Positions 33,347 to 45,430 of a stretch of 64,000 nt of DNA are shown in pieces. A program made the position numbers and the translations under genes. The notes beneath the pieces are model-generated. The model was not told the DNA's origin, did not search any database, and saw nothing but the letters and a program-made list of their open reading frames with translations. The DNA comes from Ehretia macrophylla (lineage: Eukaryota > Streptophyta > Magnoliopsida > Boraginales > Ehretiaceae), in assembly GCA_037974665.1 (NCBI GenBank), contig CM075767.1:20786840-20850839 (forward strand), in the 5' to 3' direction. Within the stretch, counting starts at the first letter, position 1, and the number at the start of each line of letters is the position of its first letter.

Positions 33347-34230
33347 ATGAAAACTGAGATAGATTCAATGCACACCATTCAAGTCTGGAATCTTGTAGAC
33401 CCACCTGAGGGTATCATACCTATAGGGTGCAAATGGGTATATAAGAAGAAGATGGATGCAGATGGGAAGGTAGAAATCTTCAAAGTAAGGTTAGTGGCAA
33501 AAGGCTACTGTCAGAGACGAAGAGTTGACTATGAGGAAACCTTCTTGCCAGTAGCAATGCTCAAATCCATCAGGATATTATTGACAATAGCTGCAAACTA
33601 TGATTATAAGATATGACAAATGGATGTCAAAACGACTTTTCTTAATGGCTTCATTGAAGAAGACATTTATATGGAACAATTAAAAGGTTTTGTATCCATA
33701 GATGAGAGTCACAAAGTGTGCAAGCTGAAGATGTCCATTTTTGGACTCAAGCAAGCCTCAAGAAGCTGGAACAAGCGTTTTGATGAGGTTGTCAAAACAT
33801 TCGGCTTCATTAAGAATGAAGACAAACCTTGTGTTTACAAGAAAGTCAACAATAAAGCAGTTACATTCCTCATCTTTTATGTAGATGACATACTACTGAT
33901 TGGGAATAACATAAGCATGATATCAACTGTCAAGGTCTGGTTATCAAGAACATTTTCCATGAAGGATTTGGGAGAATCAACCAATATCCTAGGAATTCGA
34001 ATCTATAGAGATAGATCGAAGGGACTAATAGGTTTTTCCCAAAGTACGTACATAGATAAGGTGTTAAAGAAGTTTAACATGCAGGATTCTAAAAGGGGGT
34101 TGTTACCTTTTAGACATGACATTTATCTCTCTAGAGCTATGAGTAATAAGACCGTTGAAGAAAGAGAGAGGATGAATAAGACTCTATATGTTTCGGCTAT
34201 TGGGAGCCTTATGTATGTTATGCTATGTAC
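33338..34230 (+). pseudogene. Element B reverse transcriptase
   Basis: Motifs are VDPPEGIIPIGCKWVYKKK, ETFLPVAMLKSIRILL and MDVKTTFLNGFIEEDIYMEQ. GLKQASRSWNKRF, the active-site FYVDDILLIGNN and DLGESTNILGIRIYRD follow. TGA at 33614-33616 replaces the tryptophan before QMDVKT. A's two RT-region stops compare as follows: GCKW is intact in B, but the tryptophan of RKWLEAM is TAG (33335-33337), at the same place as TAG 20064 in A. Confidence 0.9.
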
Positions 34231-34865
34231 TAGGCTTGATATCGCACATGCTGTAAGTGTTACCAGCAGATATCAGTCAGATCCAGGTGAGAAACACTTG
34301 ATCCCCGTCAAGAGCATCCTGAAGTACCTAAATAGGACTAAGGATATGGTCTTGGTATATGGAGGAGGGGAATTGAAGATCGAGGGTTTCACTAACTCGG
34401 ATTTTCAGTCTGTTATGGATAATCATAAATCCACATCTAGATTCATTTTCGTTTATAATGGAGGAACGGTCAGCTGAAAGAATACCAATCAAAGTACGAC
34501 TGCAGATTCCACTACGGAGGTCGAATACATCGCAACATCAGATGCAGCAAAAGAGACAGTTTGGATCAAGAAGTTCATCTCGGAACTTGGAGTGGTTTCT
34601 TCCATTGAGGTTGCAGTGCCTTTACATTGTGATAATAATAGAGCGATAGCGCAAGCTAAGGAACCAAGGTATCACAAAAGAATCCAAACATGTAGAGAGG
34701 CGTTACCACATTATCCGAGAAATTGTGGGAATAGGCTACATAGTAATGCAGAAAGTTGCATTAGCAGATAACATTGTTGATCCGTTGACCAAGGCTCTAA
34801 CTAAGCAATCTTTGGATCAACACTTAGAGGGGATGGGTATGAAATATCATTCTGATTGGCTTTAG
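34180..34865 (+). pseudogene. Element B RNase H
   Basis: Begins after MYVMLCTRLDIAHAVS with RYQSDPG, LKYLNRTKDMVL and FTNSDFQSVMDNHKSTSRF, where the first acidic site is altered to NSD. TGA 34475-34477 replaces the tryptophan after GGTVS. The rest lies in shifted frames: STTEVEYIATSDAAKE, HCDNNRAIAQAKEP, then HIIREIVG and LADNIVDPLTKALTK, with the stop TAG at 34863-34865. It keeps the piece that A lost near 19180. Confidence 0.85.
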
Positions 34866-34867
34866 TG

Positions 34868-34879
34868 CAAATGGTGGAT
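34868..34879 (+). other. Element B polypurine tract
   Basis: CAAATGGTGGAT directly before the 3' LTR; it is a decayed version of A's CAAGTGGGAGAT. Confidence 0.65.
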
Positions 34880-36321
34880 TGTTAGGAATAATTCCCTAAA
34901 AGCCAATTAATTGTAATTTTGAGATTATGGATAATGTATTATTAAATCTTTTAATATGGACAGTTTATTTATTTATTATAAATGTTTTAATTAAAAAATA
35001 AAGTCCTTAGAATACTATTTATAGTTTCCATCTTTAAGAGTAAGGATATAAGTGATGGAATCCATATTCACAAATATATTCTAAAAGTTATCCACAATCA
35101 TAGGATAAATTAATTGGGATTTAATTTATCTGGGTAGATTGAATTACTATCTACTAAGCAAATTATATGAGATATTAATTTGGATGATTAGTCTCATGTC
35201 ATTATAGTAGATGTATAAGTGCTTGTTACGAATAAGTGACTGGACTTGACCACCAATACGATGAATTACATGGAATATCAATAATTCGTTGTATTATGTA
35301 ATCATGCGGGTAATTCTTAGACCTGAGACACCACGGTTATCTCATGATTAAGAATATCATAATTTGCTGGTACAGTTAAGCTAGTTCTAATTACGGATTA
35401 GACAATGTATTAAGTGATTATGATTTATACCATCATAGAGATATGTGTGTGCAGATACGGGAACTATCAGTTGGGAATCCTATGCAATCTAATTAACTAA
35501 GTAACTAAAAATTCTTGGCCAAGGTGGAATAGTGGAAGTCGTTCCACGAATTATTCATTAGTTACTAATTAAATATATTTTAGCATATGATCGAGTAATA
35601 GAGTTTGACACCCCAATCCATGACTCTGGCTCGATTGGGGATAATTAAAACAGTAGGATTTGATTGCATAGAAATTACTAATGGGTTTGTATACTTGCAC
35701 TTCATTTTTAATTGGGTAGTCGCGATATACTGTTAGGTATTACTCGCGATTTGTGAATTAATTAGTAAAATTAATTGTTTGGTACCAATTAATGGTAAAC
35801 CCGAGAGGTCACACACAAATAGAATTTGCAAATTAATTGGATTAGAAAAAAAGATTAAATTCAATTTAAGATCGTCCTAAATATTAATTTAATTGAGCTC
35901 GTAGTAATTGGATAGTGTTTTGGTTATTATGAAGCCCAAGACTGGTTAGCTTAAAACCGGCTCACATATGGCCTAGGCCATATATATTTCCTATATATTG
36001 TATTATTCTGTCAGGAAAAGCTAGCACAATTTCATAAGTCATAATAGATATAGGATTTCTCTAAAACCTACTGGGGGTGAGATCCAATTTACAAGCGCGG
36101 ATTCTGTATAGATCAATCTTAGAGGCTTTACATGTGAGGAGCTCGTTTCAGATTCTTCCTTGATCTACGGTTCAAGAGGTAATTCTAAACTTATGCGGAT
36201 TAAATTTAATTAGATTAAATTTATTATCTGTATTTGAATATGTGTTAATAACCATGAACGGATACATGTATAATTTCCCCTGTGTAATTAAATTTTTTAA
36301 TATCATATATATTTTCCGACA
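34880..36321 (+). repeat. Element B 3' LTR
   Basis: 1442 bp, from TGTTAGGAATAATTCCC to ATTTTCCGACA. It carries the uninterrupted version of the site where LTR G entered the 5' LTR. Confidence 0.88.
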
Positions 36322-36328
36322 TTGGTCA

Positions 36329-37046
36329 TAGAGTTGGCAATTGGGCCAACCTAGCATGGCGCGACTGAATCGTGGGTTAAGAAAAATGAGTCCGACTCGG
36401 CACATATGTTTAGTGGGCTGAGTTGGGCTAGCCTCAATTCTTGAAATATAGAACCCAGTTTGGCCCACGAGCCCGCTACCATGAGTCGTGAGCTGGGCCG
36501 AGCTGGGTTGGGCCAACCCATCTTTTTTTTTTATTAGTGTGTTCTGAATTTTGATAGTTGGATTAATAACGAAAAAGCTTAAACTTAACATTTTTTATGA
36601 AAAAATTAATTTAACAATTAACAAGATATAAGTTGATTGATAATATTAATATAAATGATAAAACATTACTTAACAAATCACAAGTTCACGAGACGCGGAT
36701 ACGTTACTAATAAATATAAAAAAAGAATATTACATAAATGCTTGAAGAAAGTTGGTATAGAAGTTCTCCATTTTATTATAATCATTGTGTGGGTACTAAG
36801 CCTGTTGGTGGTGACGGTGGTGGTGGATGAAGATTAAAATAATTTGGAACATTTGAGTGTTGAGATACAAAATATCTTACAAGCATTCCAGTTCCAAATT
36901 CACGACGAAATATATATTTACGTTTACAATAGTTACAAATTACATACCCATGTTTTTCAAAGTAAGCAAAATGATTCCAAACATTTGAATGTAATCATTG
37001 TGAAAGATTTTATTCCCCCATAGCCATAGATATTGTGTATTTCCTT
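36329..37046 (-). mobile_element. hAT transposon relic H2, cut by element C
   Basis: The end TAGAGTTGGCAATTGGGCC is a hAT-like terminus. The next 430 bases match H1 in reverse, and a BED finger follows. The right side is lost at 37047, where element C's LTR begins. The GGGCC/GGCCC-rich stretch 36340-36520 is self-complementary, as in many hAT ends. Confidence 0.65.
36847..36983 (-). pseudogene. hAT transposase BED zinc-finger fragment (H2)
   Basis: The minus strand reads WNHFAYFEKHG, YVICNYCKRKYIFR, then LVRYFVSQHSNV with no stop in this piece. The tryptophan-NHF entry, the CxxC pair and the following histidine region fit a BED finger at the N-terminus of a hAT transposase. The downstream part turns into proline-rich HPPPPSPPTG. 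The catalytic domain is not in the window. Fused or novel roles are not suggested. Confidence 0.6.
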
Positions 37047-40000
37047 TGTTAGTGGCAAATAATCTTAAGAGTGGGGGTGAATTAAGATTATAGCAAAGTA
37101 TTGCTATTTAAAAAATACTACAACCCATAAAAACCACTTTGAGACAATTTATCAAACACTTTGTATGAATAACTAGATAATAGTTAATATGATGAATAAT
37201 AACCACACACAAGAGCAAGATAACTACTCTAAATAATATATATGACAATGAATGTAAATAGAGTAGGGAGAGAAAAATCAAACTCGGTATTTTCAAGTGA
37301 TTCGTACTCCCGAAGGCCTAGTCCACCACCTAAGGTCTTCCTCTTTAGAATTTCCTAAACTCCACTAAATCAATACTTCTTCAAATATTGGTGAAGCATA
37401 AACCAACTTACAAGTCTACTATTGAATCCACAAGAGTAAATACAACAATCTCTAGAACCCACAAGAGATCAACCAAGCTTTTTCACAAGTAGCTAAAACT
37501 CAAACCTACAACCTTTCCTCCTTAGAATCCACAAAGGATTTTACAACACTCTCTTCTCTTCTATGATTCTCACAATCTAAGATATAGAGAGCAATACAAC
37601 CATGAATATGTGTATATGAAAGATACAAAGCTTTAACTCCTCTAGAGTTGGATAATACAAATGAAGTTTTTTGAATGCTCAATAGATAATGCAAGTTATA
37701 GCTCAAACTTGGTGTATATTGATTGAAAAATATGAAATTTGAAGCTTATAATCAATATATGATGTTAAGGAGTTGTTGGAAGAGTTTTTTGATGAAATAC
37801 ATTGGTTTGGTATTTAAAGAAAATGTTGCAATGACTCTTTAATGGCTATTTTTCAAAACAGCGTTTTGGCTCCACCGGTCGACCATTGTCACGCCCCAAC
37901 CCGAGCTATAGAGGCTAGACTAGGGTATGACCTAAATCATCATTGTTATTTTACGTTCTTAACCGTTTGACTATGATTAATACTTATTCGTTAGTCTAGA
38001 ACTCCAAAAGTTTTTCGGAAAACCAGTAGTATAACGGCTGTATTTAGGATATTTGGTTTGACCTATTTTCTAGAACACCTCATAAATTCCGAATCATCAA
38101 TTTGCTTACAACTAAAACTTTCGTTTTATCATCAATTAGTATGCCTCTTAGTTTATCTTGAAGGTTCCATTTGGATTAATAAGCCTATCATGATAACTAC
38201 ACCTCATTTATTTGTCAAATTCCTATTTGGGTAAGTATCTATTAACATTAATCTTACAGTTGAATACCTTAATGAGTAGGGATAACTTGGTTGATTCTTT
38301 ACCTATTGGTTTAGACATCTAATGATAACTACCTTCCATATCGATGAAAGCAAACGACCGAAATAAAAGAGTTCGTCCAATTATAGTTAGTACAAACTAA
38401 AATTAGACCCCAAATTACAACAGGGGTCGTTTACAACAACAACAACATAAACAGTCTTCAATTTAAACACAACATTCCTAATAACATCCATATTCATGAA
38501 GGGCACGCAATACACATAATCACTTCAAAGGGTCATCAACTAGCACATTCTCTTCGGGCACCTGTTCCAATTCCGCTTCACCTATAATGACACAAAGAGG
38601 GTGAGTCCTTATGAACTCAGCGAGGGACGAACAAGTAACGGGGCTTTTGAAATTCCTTTCCGGTTAACTTGTGAAAACTCATTTGGAAATATGTCATGTA
38701 TTTAATAGTTAGTGGGTTTTGTAGTAAAAGATGATTAGGTATATTATATTGGGAATGTATTAGAAGATGATAGGGCTTTGTCTTGTAGTGAATTTGATTT
38801 AGGATTAAAATAATGTTAGTGAAAGATGTACGATTAGTTTAATATTATTTTAATAGTTAGTGGATTGTGTAGGAATATTATTGTGTATGAATATTTTATT
38901 ACCTAGTGCTTTGTGCAGAAATCTTTCTAGATTAGTGTACAGACACGTTTTCCTAGGTTTAGGACATGTATTACGAGGTAATGCACCTACTTCAAGACAA
39001 ATGCATGCAATTCAAGGTAATGAGCGTAAATCAAGATAAGACACTTAAATCTAGGTTAAGACATGCAGTTCAAGGTTAGTGCACAAAAATCAAGGTATCA
39101 CACATAAATCGAGGTCAGGCCTCACAACCACTGCTACACCGATCGACCGATGGAGGGGACTACACCCGGTGTAAGGGCCTCGGGTAGAAGACCCTTTTTG
39201 GTACCGATCGACCGGTTTCCCCTGGGGTCGTCCAGTTTGAATAGTGCTAAATAGTGCCACTTTTTAGCTTTGCAAAATTGAGCCCGAAATTCAATTTTTT
39301 GAAGGGAAAACATTTAGCCACTTCAAAAACACTTCTTCTAAAGTGTTTCTAATCTTTTTGACACTTAAAAACATTTTCTAAACTCTTGTAGAAAGATTAT
39401 AACCAATTTTTGTAATTAAGAGTTTAAAACACAATTTTCACCGGAAAATTCAATCCTTTGAAGAGAACTTGTTTTAAACCTTTTAAGAACATTTTTTCAA
39501 AAGATGTTCCAACCCATTTAACCTTTTAAAATCTTTTCAAAACTCTTGAGTAAATATATAAGAATATTTTTGAAAGATTACCAATAGCTTGATGCATACC
39601 TAAGGCAACGATATTTTTAAACCGCTACCCTTTATGTCGCCATATCTCCATCCTTATAACACCACCTTCATCTACAAAGATCTCCACTTGAATCTTCACA
39701 ACTTGAAGCTTGTAGTGATCTTGACAAAAAAACACTTGAGCTTGATCATGTTGAGCTCTTCATTTGATCTTCATGATTAAATCACTTGAGCTTGATCAAG
39801 ATCATCTTCATGAACTTGCTCTTGAGCTTGTAAAACATTGATATTCACAAAGTGCTTTGATTATCTCTTCAATCTTCCTTCTTTAGGACAAGATCTTAGG
39901 TAGGATGTTCACATCTTGAATCTTCATAAATCTTTACCATTAAAGTGCTTTGATCTTCTAGTTGGAGGATGTCTTTTGTTTGATCATCACTTTTCATGAG

Positions 40001-40172
40001 CTTGATCATCATTCCAATCCTCATGAGCTTACTTAATATGTTGAATATCCTTCAAGTTTTGACTAATTCTCAAACAATAAACTCATTACAAGATATGATT
40101 AGTCAATAGATCAATTTCATAATCAAGATTTAATTATCATCAAAATATAGGATTAAGGCCTTCAGGCTAACA
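37047..40172 (-). repeat. Element C 3' LTR (interrupted)
   Basis: Matches 62861-64000 from TGTTAGTGGCAAATAATC onward. It ends (minus-strand start) TGTTAGCCTGAAGGCC. Without insertion I it is about 1.88 kb. It carries the ACCGGTCGACC block at 37872-37886 and 39136-39240. Confidence 0.85.
37887..39126 (-). mobile_element. Solo gypsy-type LTR I inside C's 3' LTR
   Basis: 1240 bp. The plus strand runs TGTCACGCCCCAACCCGAGC to GGTCAGGCCTCACA, flanked by ACCAT and ACCAC (one mismatch). An ACTCAGCGAGGGACGAAC block is shared in style with LTRs E and D. Near 38990-39120 it has short degenerate repeats of the type TCAAGGTAATGCAC. No coding. Confidence 0.75.
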
Positions 40173-40186
40173 ATCTCCCCCTTTTT
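40173..40186 (-). other. Element C polypurine tract
   Basis: The minus strand AAAAAGGGGGAGAT lies against the LTR start TGTTAGCC. Confidence 0.85.
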
Positions 40187-42138
40187 AATAATGACAAAAT
40201 CTTATACAATTAAGCACAGTAGCAATTTGATATCAAGGCATAAATAATATTTTCAAGTAGACAAAGTAAAGTTCCCCCTTATTATATGCATTTCAAATCT
40301 TCATGTTCAAGGTTTCTGCCCTATAATTGTATCTTTCATATGTTCTTCCTCATAGTTTTCTCCCCCTTTGGCATCATCAAAGTGAGTTAAACATATGAGA
40401 GTCAAGATAACATGACAATGGGATCTTGTATGAAATAGCATTACGATGGGATTTCATCAAAATATCATCTCAATGGGATTTTGAACATCTCTCATTTTTT
40501 AAAAATAACTACAGACAAAGCTCCCCCGTGCTAAGTGCATATCATAAAAAGCATTTTAACTTAAAGCATATGATTCAAGCACAAGTTGTAATGTGCATAT
40601 GATATCATTGTGTCACTTCTCTATTTGATATCAAGTTCTCAAAGTATTCAAGCTTTCTCTAAGAATACGTATAGGTGAGGAAATGGTAAACGCATAAAGT
40701 CCTCATTCATTATATTACACAACTCTCCATATCTTATATTGTATCTTGGTCATAAGATAGCATCTCAATATGATCTTATCTAAAATAGTACTATAGTGGG
40801 ATTTTTGGGAAATAGAAAAATAATTGAATTTCCATGAAATAGCATTACAATGGTCATTTTTACCAAGTTTTCCCCATACTAAGTGCATAATAAGAACAAT
40901 ACTTCCCCTTTAGATTATGTATCAATCACATATCTCTATCCCTTTTGTAATCAACAAAGAAAAAAACAATTCACACTAAGGAGGTGTAAGATATAATATA
41001 TATGCTTGTAAGATAACATTTCAATAGGATCTTGTTTAAAACTCAAACATCGTATTGGTTAAACTCACATAGATAACATGAAAGCATTTAGGCACATGAG
41101 TTTACCTTTCTTGAAGCATGCATTTGTTTTCTCCAAAACTCTTTTTCTTTGATCCGTTGTTATCATTTCATTATTGCTTCTTCTTCCTTTGGTACTCAAC
41201 CAAAGCATATGATACTTCTAGTACAAATAATCTATTTTCTTGTTCACAAAAGCAATGCATGAGGATGATTTCATTTAAACAAATAAGCTTCCCTTTATTT
41301 GTAGGCATATCTCAATCATAGTATCATTGCACGCTATGGGCATTGAGATCATTGACATGTAGCACAAATCATAGCATACAAAATGATTTACATTTATCCC
41401 CTTTTAGAATTGGATACCACTGTTATATCTCCCCTTTGGTATACAACCAAAGCATATAAGAAATTTAGCACTATAAGAAAAAAATGGTATTCAATGTGTT
41501 CATCATAAATTCTAACTCTTTTATAGGTTTCTTATATTCTTGATTTGGCATGATATTTAATTTCTCAAATTCGTTTGACATTTCATCCATGTTGATATCA
41601 TGCATACTTCTCCTTTATGATAATCATCATGAACAAGTTATAAGCATGCTAAGGAATAAGTAGTAGGAATACTTAAAAAGATATGATAAAAACCAATTCA
41701 TGGAGGAGTACAAGTTTTAGTTCAAGAGAAAAATCAAAATCCATAAAAAGTAATCTAGAGATAGAAATGGTGTGTATGTTCAACAATATGTTTATCCTCA
41801 AAGTACACATCTCTATATAAGCACGTGTCATATGTTCATACAATCAAGGCTTTCATATAGACTCTTCTTCTCAATAGATTAATCTCAAGCATGTATTTTT
41901 CTCACATAAGTATACAACACATGCTAGAACTAAATATCCAATGCATTATAATGATTATTTATAAAAGCCCATATGCATTGTAAGGAGATAAGATTAAATG
42001 GTTCAAGAATCCAATTCATCATAAAGTCATGATAGACATTTAATGTGCATGATGGAGTGACATTTGAAATTTCTTGTTTCAATATTTTAATGGGATTTTT
42101 AAGACATGACTGAAACAAGCACGCAAGTATATAACAAC
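40187..42138 (-). other. Element C 3' untranslated region with degenerate repeats
   Basis: No coding frame recognised. Between 40395 and 41040 a unit like ATAGCATTACAATGGGATTT recurs several times with changes (40425, 40455, 40760, 40845, 41010). A block near 42012-42100 (CATAAAGTCATGATAGACAT) recurs near 44990-45080. Confidence 0.5.
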
Positions 42139-44651
42139 TGTAACACCCCGGTCCATCACGAGACTGGGAATTCTGTTAATCGACAAAACTCAACCCAATT
42201 CCAACCCAGTCACAAAATTTAGGGAAAACATACAGAGTTTCCTCTGTACCATGGACTATTTGAATACCTTTAAACAACAAGTAAAATCACCATCACAAAA
42301 CCACCACAATCACCGACTATAATATCGCTACTACCCTGCTTCATGGACATCCGAGCCTTAAGCAAAACAAGACATTATAACCACATACAAACATGCAATT
42401 AATTATCCTTGAATCTCGTCTTTTATTCGCTTATCATACCACTCTATATTATCCATTAGACTTTCTTATAAACTAAAGCCAGACAACTACTAACTTTCAT
42501 TAACACACAAGCAAGCAGCATAAAAGAAAGTAAAGATAAACTATTACAATCCACTACTATTCAAACCATACATTAACCTAGCTATTACAACTCTTCATCA
42601 ACTCTAAATATATATAAGCCCATAGGCACAAAATATAACATAATATAATACAAACAAAGTATTCCATAGTTTAGCAGGCAAATATTCCAATCTCAAGCAA
42701 TAGCACACAACAATCAAGGCAACTCCTTCAACTGCACCACCTGAAACATGTTTAGCGAGGTATGAGCAATCACAATTGCTCATTGAGGGATATAGTATAC
42801 TGGAATGTACAATGCAGCAGATAGCACAATAAGCATTTAAAACAACTAATGGACAATTGAAATAACAAGTTACCACACATTAAAAAGGATACGATTCATT
42901 TTAACCCCAACACTCCAGTATTCACTTGGTCTTCAATCACGAACCACGAACCTCGATCAACGTGCCGACATAAATCCCAAACACTCCAATGGGTGTACTC
43001 CAGATGTACCTCGATAATTCTACAACCCAATACCCCCTGGCAATCTTCAGACTAGGCGAGTGAGAGAATAGGGTACGGAGCTATAGCACCAACCTTGTCA
43101 AGCCCGTTGCCGCCTAAAGAAGCCTATCGCATCCACCCCGATGATATGATTACGCAACCATAATGCAATGCACTTAGATACAATGACAATATGACGATAA
43201 TATAGAGCAATATGAAGCAATATAATGAATGAGGGACAACAAAGTAGGTTGCCCTCGGAAACAAGTAGAATATAAGCATTAACATTGAAATAACCATATG
43301 AGCATAAAGAGATAAAATCATAATTCTCACAGAACCTTACCAAAAGCTCACAATTTCTTTATAAATGCATTTAAACATACTACAAGCATTTTTCAAAACA
43401 AAACAAGATCTAAAGTACCTTATTTCCCATTTTTCCCTTTGTTAACCTAGGTCATTTAGCTTCATACCGAAAGACAAAGTTCAAGATACACAAACAAGCT
43501 ATCCTACCCTTCAAACCACACCTTATGGTACCCCATGAACCCTCGAGCTCACCCGTTAAACCTCGTTTACCATAAAATTCCCGATTTTCCCTTTTTGCAT
43601 TTACACTACAAGTATATCATCCGAATCTCAAATGAACATTAGAAAAGCACTACTAGTACCTATATACCCTAAGAACACTAGATATATCAATCAAATCAAC
43701 CCGGATTCACTTTTACCCCGAAACCCCTTTCTAAAAGTTGCTAATTTCATGTTTTAACTAGATTCTGAGCAATTAAACCACACGGGGTCACTAATCTATC
43801 CTCATTAGCACCTAAAACATCTATTTGAAACATAGAATCAAGCTATAAGGCACAATTTTACAAACCCTAAAAACGTGCACTATTCATTATCTTTCTCACA
43901 TCACCACTTGCAAAACAACCATAACCAAGGCATCAAGCACCACAAAAGAGGTCTCTAGAGCATATAAACTACTCTTTGCAAAGGAATTAAGCATAATATT
44001 AACATATCAAAGCAAATCTCGAAATTTAACTCATAAACAAAAATCATAGAAAATGCAAGGATAAGTGAAAATCCCTCACAATTGATGTGTAGAAGCTTGG
44101 AGATGACTTGTATGCACTTGGAGAAGATCAAGGTAAGTTCAAAGCGAAGATTTGCAAGCCAACAATGTAAGTTTTCTCCTTCTTTTTTCCTATTGTAAGT
44201 CACGGGTTTGGGGGGGTTGTTTTTGGTCTTTTTCTTTTGTTTTTTGTGCTCTTATGTATGTATAAATGTCCTTATGTGCATATAAAATATGTTATAAGTA
44301 TATGTGTGTGTGTTGATAACTTGAAGTAAGTCAAACTAAATTAAAAATAAGTCTAATGGTGTAATTAAATATTAGTTAGCTCAAAACAAAGATGGATTAC
44401 GTAACACTATTCAACGAACCATTAAAATATTTTCTAAACGAGCTTTCCTATCACTAATTTCTCTAACGCCCATTTTTCTCATTCCTATAATAATTAATAT
44501 AGTCTAAGAAAAATATTGATCCAAAGAAAATAAGCAGCTGAAAAATGAAATGAATAGTGATTAAGAAGATACAAGTAAAGACACAGTTGAAATGCACAAA
44601 CAGTAGATGCAATAGTTAATGGAAAGTACGACAAAGTTCTCGGGCGTCACA
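42139..44651 (-). mobile_element. Solo gypsy-type LTR E2
   Basis: 2513 bp. The plus strand runs TGTAACACCCCGGTCCATCA to TCTCGGGCGTCACA, with a perfect ACAAC duplication at 42134-42138 and 44652-44656. It is the full-length relative of the fragment at 15890-16585. The minus orientation is inferred because gypsy LTRs of this type usually start TGTGACGCCC. The reading frames inside are chance. Confidence 0.88.
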
Positions 44652-44656
44652 ACAAC

Positions 44657-45430
44657 TTAGGTTTAGAGGTATTTAGATAAAATAGGTTTCGATCATACCT
44701 CTATATTTCTTTTTATCAACCTATTTACCTTTTTCACCTTTGTTGAGCATGGTTGATTTTTATTAATGCTTTGACCACTGGTTATTTTTCTTCTTTTAGA
44801 ATTGGTGGTACTCCTTGACTGGATAAATTCTTTGAAGTACTAAGAGACCCATATTCTTAAGTTTTTGATGCGGTAGGTTTACCTTGAATTCCATCTTCTT
44901 GAGTACCTACATTATCATCATACTTTCTCGGTGCCAAAAAGATTAAAATTATCAAAGTTCTCATGCATTTTATGAAATCAAATATGATCAAGAGTACAAT
45001 CCATCAAGAAGTCATGATAAATATTTTAGTAAAGTGATGGAGAGGCAATTCAAGTTTTCTTTTGCAATGCTCTTAATGAGATGATTTGAACAACATTTGA
45101 ATGAGCACATAAGAGCATAATAATCATCACATTTGGTTTAAAGACAATTTGGATATAGAAGATTATAGATCATACCTCTATACTTCTTTTTCATGAACCG
45201 GTTTACCATCTCAACTTTGTAGAGCGTGATTGATGTGTCCATTGGAATCTCCATTCATTTCCTTTACTAAGCCCAATCTTTCTTTTGTACTTTTGGGTAC
45301 TTGGCTTGATTGATGAATATTTTTCCTTGAATTGCTTGATTGAGAGTTCAAGAGGGAACATTTGAGTCTTCTTTCATACTCATTTTTGAATAACCTATGC
45401 AAGCACTTAGGGAATTTCTCACAAAGAGAT
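44657..45430 (-). pseudogene. Element C reverse transcriptase remnants
   Basis: Two pieces (about 44657-44920 and 45150-45430) align at DNA level with element F around 57270-57560. They share TTCGATCATACCT and CTTGATTGAT blocks that encode, in F, the stretch from RT's C-terminus into RNase H. In C they are riddled with stops; a 63-codon minus-strand frame at 45211-45402 keeps only scattered residues. The second piece repeats part of the first, so a local duplication is likely. No catalytic motif survives. Confidence 0.55.

Larger units (their letters stand above)
26335..36321 (+). mobile_element. Element B: Ty1/copia LTR retrotransposon
   Basis: A full copia layout on the plus strand, related to A in every domain and with the same long leader. 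TTGGT flanks both ends (26330-26334 and 36322-36326), a 5-bp target duplication. The LTRs differ at many more places than those of A, and the coding part has numerous stops, deletions and a tandem duplication, so it is old. Its 5' LTR was later split by a 1.2-kb solo LTR. It inserted between element A's 5' LTR and the hAT relic H2. Confidence 0.88.

Noticed and set aside
36329-36340. Second primer binding site after B's 3' LTR (TGGTCATAGAG)
   Set aside because: Better explained as target site plus the hAT terminus TAGAGTTGGCAA; similarity stops after about 11 bases.
36172-36591. 139-codon minus-strand frame
   Set aside because: Spans the end of B's LTR and the GC-rich end of hAT H2; chance.
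36781-36837. GGTGGTGACGGTGGTGGTGG as a G-quadruplex or satellite
   Set aside because: It is the proline-rich stretch after the hAT BED finger read on the other strand.
43098-44203. Minus-strand frames of 68-82 codons
   Set aside because: Inside solo LTR E2; hydrophobic by composition only.
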